From: JAGQKC01 sp965223675
GTDB lineage: Bacteria > Nitrospirota > Nitrospiria > Nitrospirales > UBA8639
Direction of reading: 5' to 3'
Assembly: GCA_965223675.1 (NCBI GenBank)
Contig: OZ245013.1
Location: forward strand, 806,001-870,000
DNA length: 64,000 nucleotides
Part shown: positions 41,426 to 49,208 of the stretch, piece by piece
Layout of the letters: each line of letters begins with the position of its first letter
Position numbering within the stretch: the first letter of the stretch is position 1
Program-made: the position numbers and the translations under genes
The notes under the pieces: generated by a model
Database searches by the model: none
The model's input: the letters and a program-made list of their open reading frames with translations, nothing else
Told to the model about the DNA's origin: nothing

Positions 41426-42814
41426 ATGATTCGTAACTTAGTAATTTTTGGTGCGTCTGGAGATCTGACAACTCGTTACCTTCTGCCAGCCATCCTAAGA
41501 GTTATTGAGGCAAAGCAAGCTCCGGATAATCTGTCGATCTTGGCCCTATCACGAAAAGAATGGGATACTTCACACTACCGTCAACATGTACAGGAACAGC
41601 TCAAGGGACAGACTGAACAGATCAATCAGGAAAGCCTGCAAGACCTGCTCTCGCGAATTCATTATCAGCAGATCTCCGATACGGGTGATCATGAACAGAT
41701 CAAGCAGGCATTGGGCTCTTTAACAGAACCCTTTCTCTTCTATGTGGCATTGCCTCCTTCGGTGTTTGATTCAACGATTCACGCTCTTGGACAACTCAAT
41801 CTCCAAGACGACAGTCATGTGATTTTAGAAAAACCTTTTGGAGAAAGTTTGGATACGGCACAACAGTTAAATGACCGACTCGACCAGGATTTTTCAGAAT
41901 CTCAGGTGTTTCGCATTGATCATTTTCTCGGGAGTCAAATCGCTAAGAACATCCTAGGCTTTCGCTTTGCCAATCGTCTATTTGAACCAAGTTGGAACAA
42001 TCAGCATATTGAACGGGTCGAGATCATTTGGGATGAAACCTTAGCGTTGGAAGGACGCGCCTCCTATTACGATAGGTCCGGAGCCTTAAAGGATATGCTT
42101 CAAAATCACCTTCTTCAGCTTCTCTGCTTAGTTGGGATGGAGCCACCCATCTCTTTTCAAGAACGAGACTTTCGAGATCGAAAAGTCGACTTACTTCGTG
42201 CCATTAGACAAATGAGCAGGGCTGAGGTGCAACAATATACCATGCGAGCAAGATATACCGCTGGTACGATAGAAGGAAAAGCGATTCCTGCGTATGTCGA
42301 TGAGGAAGGTGTCGATCCGACGCTCGATACAGAAACCTTTGCAGAAGTGACGTTGTGGATCGATAATTGGCGGTGGGCAGGAGTTCCGTTTACTTTACGG
42401 TCTGGAAAAGCGTTAGCCAAAGACAGATTTGAGATCGCGGTGTATTTTCGTGATGTACCCCACCTTGCCTTTGGAGCAGACCACGGTTCAACGGCAAATG
42501 TGGTACGTATGCAAATGGATCCGGATAGTATTGATATCAGGATAAACCTGAACGGGTCAGGCGAACCATTCGATTTAGAGACGTGTGAACTCACAACCAA
42601 ACTGCGTCAGCAAAGGATCCCGGCGTATGGACATCTTTTATTGGAGGCGCTTGAGGGTAATCCGACGTTGTTTATTCGAGATGATGAGGTTGAGGAAATG
42701 TGGCGTGTCATGGACCCCATTATTTCAACCTGGAAAAATGGACATGTAAAACTGAAAACATATCCCGCGGGATCCTCAGGTCCCACTCGGGAGGAAAACT
42801 CGCGAAGGTCATAA
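41426..42814 (+). CDS. zwf: Glucose-6-phosphate dehydrogenase
   Basis: 462 residues from the ATG at 41426 (a TTG at 41411 is possible). NADP-site GASGDLTTRYLLPAI at about 8-22, EKPFGESLDTAQQLN at about 135, and the active-site signature RIDHFLGSQIAKNIL (about 160). Oxidises glucose 6-phosphate to 6-phosphoglucono-lactone, giving NADPH for thiol and peroxide defence. The usual start of the motif is GASGDLA(K/R)R, with T replacing A here. No 6PGL or gnd gene is adjacent; the phosphoketolase at 59.6 kb could use the pentose phosphates formed. Confidence 0.93.
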   Translation: MIRNLVIFGASGDLTTRYLLPAILRVIEAKQAPDNLSILALSRKEWDTSHYRQHVQEQLKGQTEQINQESLQDLLSRIHYQQISDTGDHEQIKQALGSLTEPFLFYVALPPSVFDSTIHALGQLNLQDDSHVILEKPFGESLDTAQQLNDRLDQDFSESQVFRIDHFLGSQIAKNILGFRFANRLFEPSWNNQHIERVEIIWDETLALEGRASYYDRSGALKDMLQNHLLQLLCLVGMEPPISFQERDFRDRKVDLLRAIRQMSRAEVQQYTMRARYTAGTIEGKAIPAYVDEEGVDPTLDTETFAEVTLWIDNWRWAGVPFTLRSGKALAKDRFEIAVYFRDVPHLAFGADHGSTANVVRMQMDPDSIDIRINLNGSGEPFDLETCELTTKLRQQRIPAYGHLLLEALEGNPTLFIRDDEVEEMWRVMDPIISTWKNGHVKLKTYPAGSSGPTREENSRRS

Positions 42815-42849
42815 TCATCATTAATCGTTTATTAACCAAGGAGGATATG

Positions 42850-43005
42850 ATGTTAAATTGGGCTATCACTTTTCTCGTTATTGCCATTATTGCCGGAGTC
42901 TTAGGCCTGTCTGGAGTGGCCGGAACGGCTTCCCAAATTGCATGGGTACTGTTCGTTGTATTTCTTATCTTTGCCATAGTCGGCTTTGTCAAAGGAAGGA
43001 CTTAA
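42850..43005 (+). CDS. DUF1328-family small membrane protein
   Basis: 51 residues; AAGGAGG lies 5 bases before the ATG at 42850 (an ATG three bases earlier is too close). Two membrane spans: LNWAITFLVIAIIAGVLGL and IAWVLFVVFLIFAIVGFVKG, with GVAGTASQ between. This matches the YtjA/DUF1328 family seen in many proteobacterial stress regulons. It follows zwf by 35 bases. Confidence 0.9.
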   Translation: MLNWAITFLVIAIIAGVLGLSGVAGTASQIAWVLFVVFLIFAIVGFVKGRT

Positions 43006-43087
43006 GCTTATGTCCTAAAGGCATAGATCTTCATTAATCTTCCGGAAATCTGGAATTCTCTTCAATTCCCAAGGAAGGAATCGTCGT

Positions 43088-43393
43088 ATGGAACATCTAA
43101 AAACCATCATGGTTGTGGCGTGTCTCATTGGGTTTTTTATTTACCAGAACGCTGTTCGGGCATCATCAGAATTCGTTGATCTCACCGCATCACCATCCGA
43201 GGCTACGGTTATTCAAGGAGAGGTCCTAGACATCCAAGAAAACCTGTACCTCATCAAAACCAAAGGCGGACAGATTGCTCGAGTGAGAATCTACCGTGGA
43301 ACCGTTCAAGATCAGTCTATCGTCAAAGGAGATAAAGTCGAAGCCAGAGTCTTACCTGAATGGCATGCTCTGGTCCTCAGGCAACAACATTAA
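43088..43393 (+). CDS. Exported small beta-domain protein (101 aa)
   Basis: AGGAAGGAATCGTCGT precedes the ATG. The N-terminal segment (IMVVACLIGFFIYQNAVRAS) is a signal peptide. The mature part reads as a small OB-like barrel: VIQGEVLDIQENLYLIKTKG, QIARVRIYRGT and GDKVEARVLPEWHAL. The segment resembles the first beta domain of the 4774-5913 protein (GKIINIEGEELTLRTSDG). Likely periplasmic; no family named. Confidence 0.7.
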   Translation: MEHLKTIMVVACLIGFFIYQNAVRASSEFVDLTASPSEATVIQGEVLDIQENLYLIKTKGGQIARVRIYRGTVQDQSIVKGDKVEARVLPEWHALVLRQQH

Positions 43394-43460
43394 GCATGCG
43401 TCATTCACGAATAATTGTGTTTTATTCTCACTCACGACCACCTCGCACCTAGTCCCATAA

Positions 43461-44234
43461 ATGATGCCCATTGCCTCTCTTCTGGTCGTGGTGTCCCTTT
43501 CCATTCTTATTACCCGAGTTGCCACGATTGCTCTGACTCATACCGGACTGTCAAAAGAAGCTGCTAGATTTCAAGCCCGATCAGCATTCACCGGGGCAGG
43601 GTTTACCACCAACGAATCTGAACAAGTGGTCAATCATCCTGTCCGACGACGCATTGTCATGTTCTTGATGTTGCTCGGAAATGCCGGGTTTGTCACAGCT
43701 CTTTCCTCTCTGGTCTTGACCTTTGTGGGCGAAGAAGGTTCGGGGTCTCTAATTTGGAAGCTGACCCTGTTGGGGCTAGGGCTGTTTTTACTCGCCATGA
43801 TTGCGATGAGTTCTTGGGTCGATCGACATTTATCCAATCTGATCGATTGGGCACTCAAACGATATACCAAACTGGACGTCAGGGATTATGCCAGTCTCAT
43901 GCACCTCACGGGCGAATATCGTCTTGTCGAGCTTCAAATCAAACCAAACGACTGGTTGGCGAATAAAACGCTAGCTGATGCGAAACTTCGTGATGAAGGC
44001 ATTGTCGTACTGGGCATCAAAGGACTAGACGGTTCTTATTTAGGCACGCCAAAAGGAGCCAGGAGAATTTCTCCCCAAGACACCTTGATTCTCTATGGAC
44101 GTGTTTCAGCTCTTCAAGAATTAGACAAACGTCAATCGGATAAAGTAGGCGAACAAGAACATGCAGACGCAGTAAAGGAGCAGCAATCTGTCAATGAGGA
44201 AGAAGCGCGAGACATGGAGAGGAAAAATCTATGA
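43461..44234 (+). CDS. Membrane protein with C-terminal RCK_C (TrkA_C) domain
   Basis: 257 residues. About three membrane segments lie in the first 115 residues, with RSAFTGAGFTTNESEQVVNH between the first two; this loop looks like one pore loop of a TrkH-type channel (TGAGFTT). A TrkA_C domain follows at about 145-225 (LVELQIKPNDWLANKTLADA, then GIVVLGIKG and SPQDTLILYG). The tail is charged. It is first in a four-gene K+ operon and overlaps trkH by ATGA. Probably a regulator or accessory subunit of the Trk system. No clear ribosome-binding site. Confidence 0.78.
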   Translation: MMPIASLLVVVSLSILITRVATIALTHTGLSKEAARFQARSAFTGAGFTTNESEQVVNHPVRRRIVMFLMLLGNAGFVTALSSLVLTFVGEEGSGSLIWKLTLLGLGLFLLAMIAMSSWVDRHLSNLIDWALKRYTKLDVRDYASLMHLTGEYRLVELQIKPNDWLANKTLADAKLRDEGIVVLGIKGLDGSYLGTPKGARRISPQDTLILYGRVSALQELDKRQSDKVGEQEHADAVKEQQSVNEEEARDMERKNL

Positions 44235-45697
44235 TCAAGCAAGCTGCGGCGTTGCGGCATGCTGTCCGCTTCCGAGTGATACTCAAGTATTTTGGGCAAC
44301 TGTGTGTTATTTTGGCTGGGCTCACAGTTGTGCCATTCTGCGTCTCTCTTTGGTTTCAAGATACTGAGAGCAGCATGAGGTACATACTTATTATTGTGAG
44401 TTTAGTGGGAGTGGGTGGTGTTCTAAGTCGCTTAAATGTTCCCACCCGAGTTCAGCCGAACGAAGGCATGGTCCTCGTCGCACTGATGTTTCTATTCACA
44501 CCGCTTCTCATGTCCTATCCGATGATGGCCGCAGGATTGAACTTTCAGGATGCGCTATTTGAAGCCATTTCTGGTGGAACCACAACTGGGCTCAGCACAC
44601 TTTCTACGTTAGAGGGAACTTCGTCGACCTTTCTGTTCGCTCGTGCGTGGATGCAGTGGTACGGCGGGTTAGGAATCGTTGTGCTGTCGCTAGCCCTCGT
44701 AGCAGAACCCGGGTTAGTTGCCAAAGGCTTATCAGCCAGTGAAGCGGATCAAGAAGACCTTGTCGGTGGAACAAAGAAACATACGAAACGTGTACTGATC
44801 GTTTACAGCGGATTGACCGCCTATGGCATCATCGGGCTTTTGGTGTTAGGAGTCGATCCCTTTTCGTCGATCCTCTACATGTTTGCTGCGGTCTCTACTG
44901 GTGGCTTTTCACCTCACGACGGCAGTCTCGCTGGGCTCGATTCATGGTGGGCTCAAGCTTGGGTGACTGGGAGTTGTGCATTAGGCGCGGTCCCCCTCGC
45001 GTTTTATCATATAGTCAGTCAAAGGAAACGCCCGCCGGCGATGCATCTTGTTCAACTTCGGACACTGCTGATTAGTGGAATGATTGTCTCACTTCTCTTG
45101 GGATGGTGCTTGTGGCAATCCAATACTCTCTCGTTCTCTGAATCGCTACTCTCAGCCCCGCTTCTGGCGTTCTCGGCCCAAACAACGGCAGGCTTTTCTA
45201 CCCACAATCTGGCGGACTTCGATGCCGGATCTAAGCTGACGCTCATTGTGGCCATGATGATAGGAGGCGGAACCGGGTCAACGGCTGGAGGGTTCAAAGT
45301 TCTCCGTCTTTTAATCTTTCTACGACTTCTCCAGATTGTCATTTTACGCATTTGTGTGCCCAGACATACGGTGATTGAACCGCGAATTCACGGTGAGCGA
45401 GTATCCGACGGCCAAATTCGAGAAGCCCTAACCCTTATTATTCTTTTTGGAGCAGTCATCCTCTTGTCCTGGTTCCCGTTCCTTGTCATGGGATATGATC
45501 CTTTGGATGCGCTGTTCGAGGTTGTCTCAGCCACAGGCACGGCAGGACTCTCAGTTGGTCTCACCAGCGCGGAATTGCCAGAATTACTCAAAGCCATCTT
45601 GTGTGCCGACATGTTAATGGGAAGGCTTGAAATACTCGCGTGGTTAGTCCTGGTTTCTCCAGGAACTTGGATTGGACGAAGATCGGAGGAACGATGA
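44231..45697 (+). CDS. trkH: TrkH/KtrB-family K+ transporter membrane subunit (second copy)
   Basis: 488 residues, about ten membrane segments. Pore loops: ISGGTTTGLSTLST (about 110-123), AAVSTGGFSPHDG (about 218-230), SAQTTAGFSTHN (about 316-327) and SATGTAGLSVGLTS (about 434-447). The regulatory loop GGGTGSTAGGFKVLRLL matches the TrkH intramembrane region. Ion channel subunit for K+ uptake. It starts inside the previous gene's stop (ATGA) and ends inside the trkA start, so the three are made together. Confidence 0.93.
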   Translation: MIKQAAALRHAVRFRVILKYFGQLCVILAGLTVVPFCVSLWFQDTESSMRYILIIVSLVGVGGVLSRLNVPTRVQPNEGMVLVALMFLFTPLLMSYPMMAAGLNFQDALFEAISGGTTTGLSTLSTLEGTSSTFLFARAWMQWYGGLGIVVLSLALVAEPGLVAKGLSASEADQEDLVGGTKKHTKRVLIVYSGLTAYGIIGLLVLGVDPFSSILYMFAAVSTGGFSPHDGSLAGLDSWWAQAWVTGSCALGAVPLAFYHIVSQRKRPPAMHLVQLRTLLISGMIVSLLLGWCLWQSNTLSFSESLLSAPLLAFSAQTTAGFSTHNLADFDAGSKLTLIVAMMIGGGTGSTAGGFKVLRLLIFLRLLQIVILRICVPRHTVIEPRIHGERVSDGQIREALTLIILFGAVILLSWFPFLVMGYDPLDALFEVVSATGTAGLSVGLTSAELPELLKAILCADMLMGRLEILAWLVLVSPGTWIGRRSEER

Positions 45698-46419
45698 GAA
45701 TTGCATTTGTCGGTGCGGGCGAAGTGACGGTGATGACGGCGCAAACACTCATTCAACAAAAGCATGAAGTGATCATTATCGAGTCTGATCGAGAAAAGAT
45801 TGATCGGCTTTCTGAGGAATTAGACTGTAGTTTTCTCCATGGTGACGGAGGCAAACCAGCCATTCTTCTAGAAGTTGGACCCGAACAGACTGACATGTTG
45901 TTTTGTCTCGCTGATAACGATCAAGCCAATCTGATCGCGAGCCTCGTCGGCCGTTCAATGGGTTTTACGCGTGTCGTGACGAGTATTGAGGATCCTGATT
46001 TGGAAGAGATTTGTCGTGAACTCGGACTGGAAGAAACTATTGTCCCAGCTCGAACCTCAAGCCGTCATCTTCTCAATATGGTTCGAGGTCTAGACTCCGT
46101 CGAACTCTCAACGGTGTTAAAGAACGAAGCGCGGTTTTTTACGTTTGTCGTAGAGAAAGAGGATACCAAAACTGTAGAAGAGCTTGAGCTCCCAGAAGAA
46201 AGTCGAGTGATTTGCTATTATCGAGAGGATCAATTTCACTTTGCTGATGATGACACACCACTGAAGGCAGATGATGAAGTGATTATTCTGACCCATAGCA
46301 AACACTTGCAGGAGCTAAAAGATCGTTGGGCGCCAAAAGAAGCAAAGGATCATTCTTCTGATGACAAAAAGGAAAGTAAAGACAAAGGTTCAACATCGAA
46401 TGAGGAGGCCGAGTCATGA
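45694..46419 (+). CDS. trkA: TrkA/KtrA-type RCK regulatory subunit
   Basis: 241 residues from the ATG at 45694 that overlaps the trkH stop, after CGGAGGAACG. One RCK_N nucleotide-binding domain (about 1-125) with FVGAGEVTVMTAQTL, in which the third Gly of GxGxxG is Thr, and the acidic IIIESDREKIDRL end of strand 2; one RCK_C domain (about 135-218). Half the size of E. coli TrkA, like KtrA. The tail (about 222-241) is Lys/Asp/Ser-rich. It binds the channel on the cytoplasmic side and gates it by nucleotide. Overlaps the next gene by ATGA. Confidence 0.92.
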   Translation: MRIAFVGAGEVTVMTAQTLIQQKHEVIIIESDREKIDRLSEELDCSFLHGDGGKPAILLEVGPEQTDMLFCLADNDQANLIASLVGRSMGFTRVVTSIEDPDLEEICRELGLEETIVPARTSSRHLLNMVRGLDSVELSTVLKNEARFFTFVVEKEDTKTVEELELPEESRVICYYREDQFHFADDDTPLKADDEVIILTHSKHLQELKDRWAPKEAKDHSSDDKKESKDKGSTSNEEAES

Positions 46420-46787
46420 CTCAAGAGGATACCAAATCATTGTTTCTACAATATATCAATACGTTCAATGTTTCCCTCACCAAGCACAAAGAGACTGTGA
46501 TTTATAAACAAATTCTAGAACTTGGGGAAAAAATGTTAGGAGATAAAATTATTGGAGTAGAAGTATATAGTGACGATGCCTCGATTCCGATTGATCACTA
46601 CACGATCCGCCTGAACGCAGGAACGTTCGATGTTGTGTCTCATGAGCAAGAAGAATCTGAGCTGGTGTGGAAGCTGAAAGACACTTATCTTCAAAACGTC
46701 ATCGATAATCCTCACGAGTATGTGGACCACCCTGAGAAATTTGAATGGGATTGGTTAAAAAGCCACCTTGGAATCGAGAGTAGTTGA
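46416..46787 (+). CDS. Uncharacterised protein coupled to trkA (123 aa)
   Basis: The ATG overlaps the trkA stop (ATGA) and follows GAGGAGGCCGAGTC. A soluble acidic protein: FLQYINTFNVSLTKHKETVI, LGEKMLGDKIIGVEVYSDD, HYTIRLNAGTFDVVSHEQEE and a Trp-rich end (KFEWDWLKSHLG). No signal or membrane segment, no known motif. Stop-start overlap through four genes indicates a functional link to K+ transport, perhaps as a further cytoplasmic regulator. A terminator follows. Confidence 0.75.
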   Translation: MTQEDTKSLFLQYINTFNVSLTKHKETVIYKQILELGEKMLGDKIIGVEVYSDDASIPIDHYTIRLNAGTFDVVSHEQEESELVWKLKDTYLQNVIDNPHEYVDHPEKFEWDWLKSHLGIESS

Positions 46788-46803
46788 ATTAAAAAGAGTC
46801 AAT

Positions 46804-46854
46804 GAGCGGAATTCCCTTTTATTGTGGACTAAGGAATTCCGCTCTACTTTTTGG
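46804..46854. terminator. Intrinsic terminator between convergent genes
   Basis: A perfect 12-bp stem, GAGCGGAATTCC (46804-46815) with GGAATTCCGCTC (46833-46844), has a 17-base loop and is followed by TAC and five T. It ends the Trk operon and can also serve the opposing lipoprotein gene. Confidence 0.85.
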
Positions 46855-46864
46855 TCAATGTTGT

Positions 46865-46999
46865 TTAATCAGCGGCATCCTGAATTTCTTCGCCAGCTTC
46901 TTGGACATCTTCGCCGGCACCTTCTAGGGTATTGCATCCAGTTGTCGCTAACATAAGGGCTGCGAGTAGTGCTCCCCACACATTGATTGTTTTCTGCAT
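46865..46999 (-). CDS. Entericidin-like small lipoprotein (second copy)
   Basis: 44 residues from the ATG at 46999, preceded by AAAGGAGGGTAAGA; a longer frame is less likely. Signal peptide with lipobox MLATTGC, then an acidic repeat-like helix (EGAGEDVQEAGEEIQDAAD). It matches the entericidin family and resembles the 34339-34500 product. TRGACA box O and a hairpin lie 107-180 bases upstream. Confidence 0.85.
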   Translation of the reverse strand: MQKTINVWGALLAALMLATTGCNTLEGAGEDVQEAGEEIQDAAD

Positions 47000-47105
47000 T
47001 CTTACCCTCCTTTGTGATAGATAAAAAACTAAATTTCTAGATTTTCTATTGTTTTTGGTACTAGATGGCATACTACAAGCCTCAGCTTTTAGCCCATCTC
47101 ATGAT

Positions 47106-47140
47106 CACACGCATCATACTTTTCACGTATGATGCGTGTG
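47106..47140. repeat. Perfect 14-bp hairpin next to TRGACA box O
   Basis: CACACGCATCATAC (47106-47119) pairs exactly with GTATGATGCGTGTG (47127-47140) around a 7-base loop. It starts 4 bases from the box half-site and covers the proposed -10 (47113-47118), so it could be an operator or a 5'-end RNA hairpin. The geometry is like the palindrome beside box B. Confidence 0.65.
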
Positions 47141-47143
47141 CAT

Positions 47144-47179
47144 TAGACAAATAAGAATAGTGAAAAGCGTTTTTGTCTA
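47144..47179 (-). promoter_or_regulatory. TRGACA box O
   Basis: Exact match, TAGACA-N24-TGTCTA. On the minus strand TATGAT (47113-47118) lies close to the standard offset. It serves the small lipoprotein gene. Confidence 0.72.
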
Positions 47180-47614
47180 CGGAATTGAATGAATGTTTTT
47201 GATAATATTATTCAAGGCGTCGAATGAAGTTATTGAAAGGGCTAATCGCTCAATTTAAGTGAAAATAGTTTCAAGTCCAGTATTAAGCGATAAGCCGTAG
47301 AGGAGTTCTGTTCAAACCGCCAATATTTTACTTTCATTTTGGTTCCCAGCTGCCACTGACTGAAGGTTTTCTGGTGTAAACTCTGGATGGTAAAGCCTGC
47401 GTAGTTGATTTATTCAATACCTAGTTTCGAAGCCTTTTTTTTTGAACATTAGTTCCTTATCCAATATGACACAAAAAGGGCATTGGATATTTTCCTAGTC
47501 CTCATCAGAATTTATCTACTGGACTCTGGTCCAGTCAGGACTACTTAAACGCATAACACAACTTAATGCATGCCTAGCTTGATTAAGGACATGAACACGG
47601 AGACGTGACCGACT
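47180..47614 (+). other. Gene-free stretch before the receiver gene
   Basis: No gene seen. A degenerate box-like pair, TGGATA (47484-47489) and TATCTA (47513-47518) at spacing 23, lies 97 bases before the receiver start; it is too weak to count among the 17 sites. Confidence 0.45.
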
Positions 47615-48025
47615 ATGAAAAATGAATGCTCTAGCAAACGTATCCTCATCGTCGACGATGAACCTGATATTAGGCTTTCACTTCGAATGCTTCTTGAGTT
47701 TCATGGTTATCGTTGCGAAGAAGCTAAGAACGGCAAGGATGCGCTCCACTTGATTTGTATTCAGCATTTCGATTTAATCATAACCGATTATCAAATGCCT
47801 CATCTGAATGGTATTGAGCTAGTAAAGAAATTGAAGGCGAACTTAAGTCATGAGTCGATACCAGTGATCATAATTTCAGGTTCCCTTGAAAAGTTTCTTC
47901 ATGACCAGGCATTAGAATTGGGTGTGCAGGCTATTCTAGTAAAGCCTTACGTTGGAGAGAAAGTGCTTTCTGTGGTCAATGGGACTCTCAACGATTCATC
48001 TTGCCTCTGTTCTCAGTCTTTGTAG
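47615..48025 (+). CDS. Single-domain response regulator receiver
   Basis: 136 residues, one CheY-like receiver: ILIVDDEPDIRLSLRMLLEF with the acidic pair (about 14-15), phospho-acceptor Asp in LIITDYQMPHLNGIELVKKL (about 58), Thr/Ser in IPVIIISGS and the conserved Lys in AILVKPYVGEKVL (about 109). All key residues are present, unlike the 24925 protein. No output domain, so it acts by protein contact or as a phosphorelay step. No histidine kinase is in the window. Confidence 0.9.
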   Translation: MKNECSSKRILIVDDEPDIRLSLRMLLEFHGYRCEEAKNGKDALHLICIQHFDLIITDYQMPHLNGIELVKKLKANLSHESIPVIIISGSLEKFLHDQALELGVQAILVKPYVGEKVLSVVNGTLNDSSCLCSQSL

Positions 48026-48215
48026 AATCCCTCTCTGGTTTCGACTCCTACTACCCCTACACAATTTCTCAAATTTTTTTTGACTCTGAGTAAGTCTCGA
48101 ACTATTGAAATACTGAAACACTGAGTGCATGAGATGAAAAGCTACCTATCCACGAATTTTTAAAGCTTAGATTGAGAATTAAGCAGTTTTCATGGTGCTT
48201 TTTAACGATTTGAAG

Positions 48216-48251
48216 TAGACATTTCATCTGCAACGTAGAGGTTTTTGTCCA
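48216..48251 (+). promoter_or_regulatory. TRGACA box P
   Basis: Exact match, TAGACA-N24-TGTCCA. TTG-TTTAAC (hexamer 48274-48279) follows near offset 28. It serves the repeat protein gene at 48353 and is the only notable element in 48026-48352. Confidence 0.75.
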
Positions 48252-48352
48252 TTGAGAGATTACAACAAACTTGTTTAACGTAACTTCTTATACAGGAATG
48301 ACGCTTCTATTGTGAAGTGTTGACCATCATCAATCATTAAGGAGGGTTTCTT

Positions 48353-48775
48353 ATGAATACAGTGAAATCAACGATTATCGCTACAGCGGTGTTCGGTGTG
48401 ATCGCCGGTTTTGGTATGATTCAGCCGTCGACATCATCTGCCATGGAAGGAGAAAAAGGTGCGGCCAACACACCAGAAAACATTCAGCGAAGTGCCCCAT
48501 CCGGAAACGAATTTCCGGGTTCTGGCACTGGCCCAGGGAGTCGAACGGATCAACTGACCGGATCAAATGAAGATCAATCTTCTCAATCTTCTATGTCAGC
48601 CCAATCCAAGTCAGGTGAGCAAAATACTCCTTCGAATATTCAACGAAGCACGCCATCCGGCAACGAATTTCCTGGTTCCGGCAGTGGGCCAGGCAGTCGA
48701 ACGGATAAACTCACAGAAATGGATGAAGCTGATGTTAAGGAAAATCCAACTGATCCTGAAAAATTGATGAAATAA
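48353..48775 (+). CDS. Exported protein with two 31-residue repeats
   Basis: 140 residues; TAAGGAGGGTTTCTT precedes the ATG. Signal peptide (about 1-30, ending SSA). Two near-identical repeats follow: NTPENIQRSAPSGNEFPGSG then TGPGSRTDQLT (about 39-69), and NTPSNIQRSTPSGNEFPGSG then SGPGSRTDKLT (about 91-121), separated by a Ser/Gln-rich linker. No Cys, little hydrophobic content; probably disordered in the periplasm. I know no family with the motif PSGNEFPGSG. It is under TRGACA box P. Confidence 0.75.
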   Translation: MNTVKSTIIATAVFGVIAGFGMIQPSTSSAMEGEKGAANTPENIQRSAPSGNEFPGSGTGPGSRTDQLTGSNEDQSSQSSMSAQSKSGEQNTPSNIQRSTPSGNEFPGSGSGPGSRTDKLTEMDEADVKENPTDPEKLMK

Positions 48776-48819
48776 CTAAAGGCATCGCAGCGGAAGGTAA
48801 ACGCCGTAGCGTTATAAAG

Positions 48820-48862
48820 CACCAGCAAAGCCGTAACAAATGCAGCTTTGCTGGTGTGTTGT
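48820..48862 (+). terminator. Terminator-like hairpin
   Basis: A perfect 12-bp stem, CACCAGCAAAGC (48820-48831) with GCTTTGCTGGTG (48845-48856), has a 13-base loop and is followed by TGTTGTT. It probably ends the repeat-protein transcript. Confidence 0.65.
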
Positions 48863-49043
48863 TCAGTTGAAGGTTCAGCGTAACTTTCAAGTTCATCCTA
48901 CCCGTGGGGAAATCGTAGCTATCTTAGTCCAGAGCTTTTCTCGTAAAGCTGAAGACCTCACCCCACCTGTTCAGTAATCCTTTTAGATGGTTCAAGTGTT
49001 TTATTAGTACTACCACTCTGTTTCTAGGAACCTTGTCATTCAG

Positions 49044-49079
49044 TAGACAACACGCAGAATGTATGAATGAATTTATCCA
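49044..49079 (+). promoter_or_regulatory. TRGACA box Q
   Basis: TAGACA-N24-TATCCA, one mismatch. TTTG-TTAGAT (hexamer 49103-49108) lies at offset 29. It serves the beta-barrel gene at 49209 and, with the preceding hairpin, accounts for the 48776-49208 gap. Confidence 0.7.
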
Positions 49080-49208
49080 TTTCTTGAGTGTTGTTCACTT
49101 TGTTAGATACAAGTGTATGCAGTGCAGTATAGAATTAAAGCTGGGACTTCCAGGGAGAGATACCCAACACACTATTATTCATCATTCTTTTACAAGGAGA
49201 AGTAAATC

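Noticed and set aside
47484..47518. An eighteenth box before the receiver gene
   Set aside because: TGGATA-N23-TATCTA has two mismatches and wrong spacing; left out of the count.
48353..48775. CRISPR-like or mobile repeat origin of the duplicated segment
   Set aside because: Only two copies, in frame within one exported protein; best explained as a protein repeat.
1183..49079. Reading the TRGACA/TGTCYA pair as -35 and -10 of an ECF or other sigma factor
   Set aside because: Start-to-start distance is 30 bases, too long for any usual promoter spacing (about 23-24), and a separate -10-like hexamer lies downstream at constant distance. The inverted symmetry suits a protein dimer site better.
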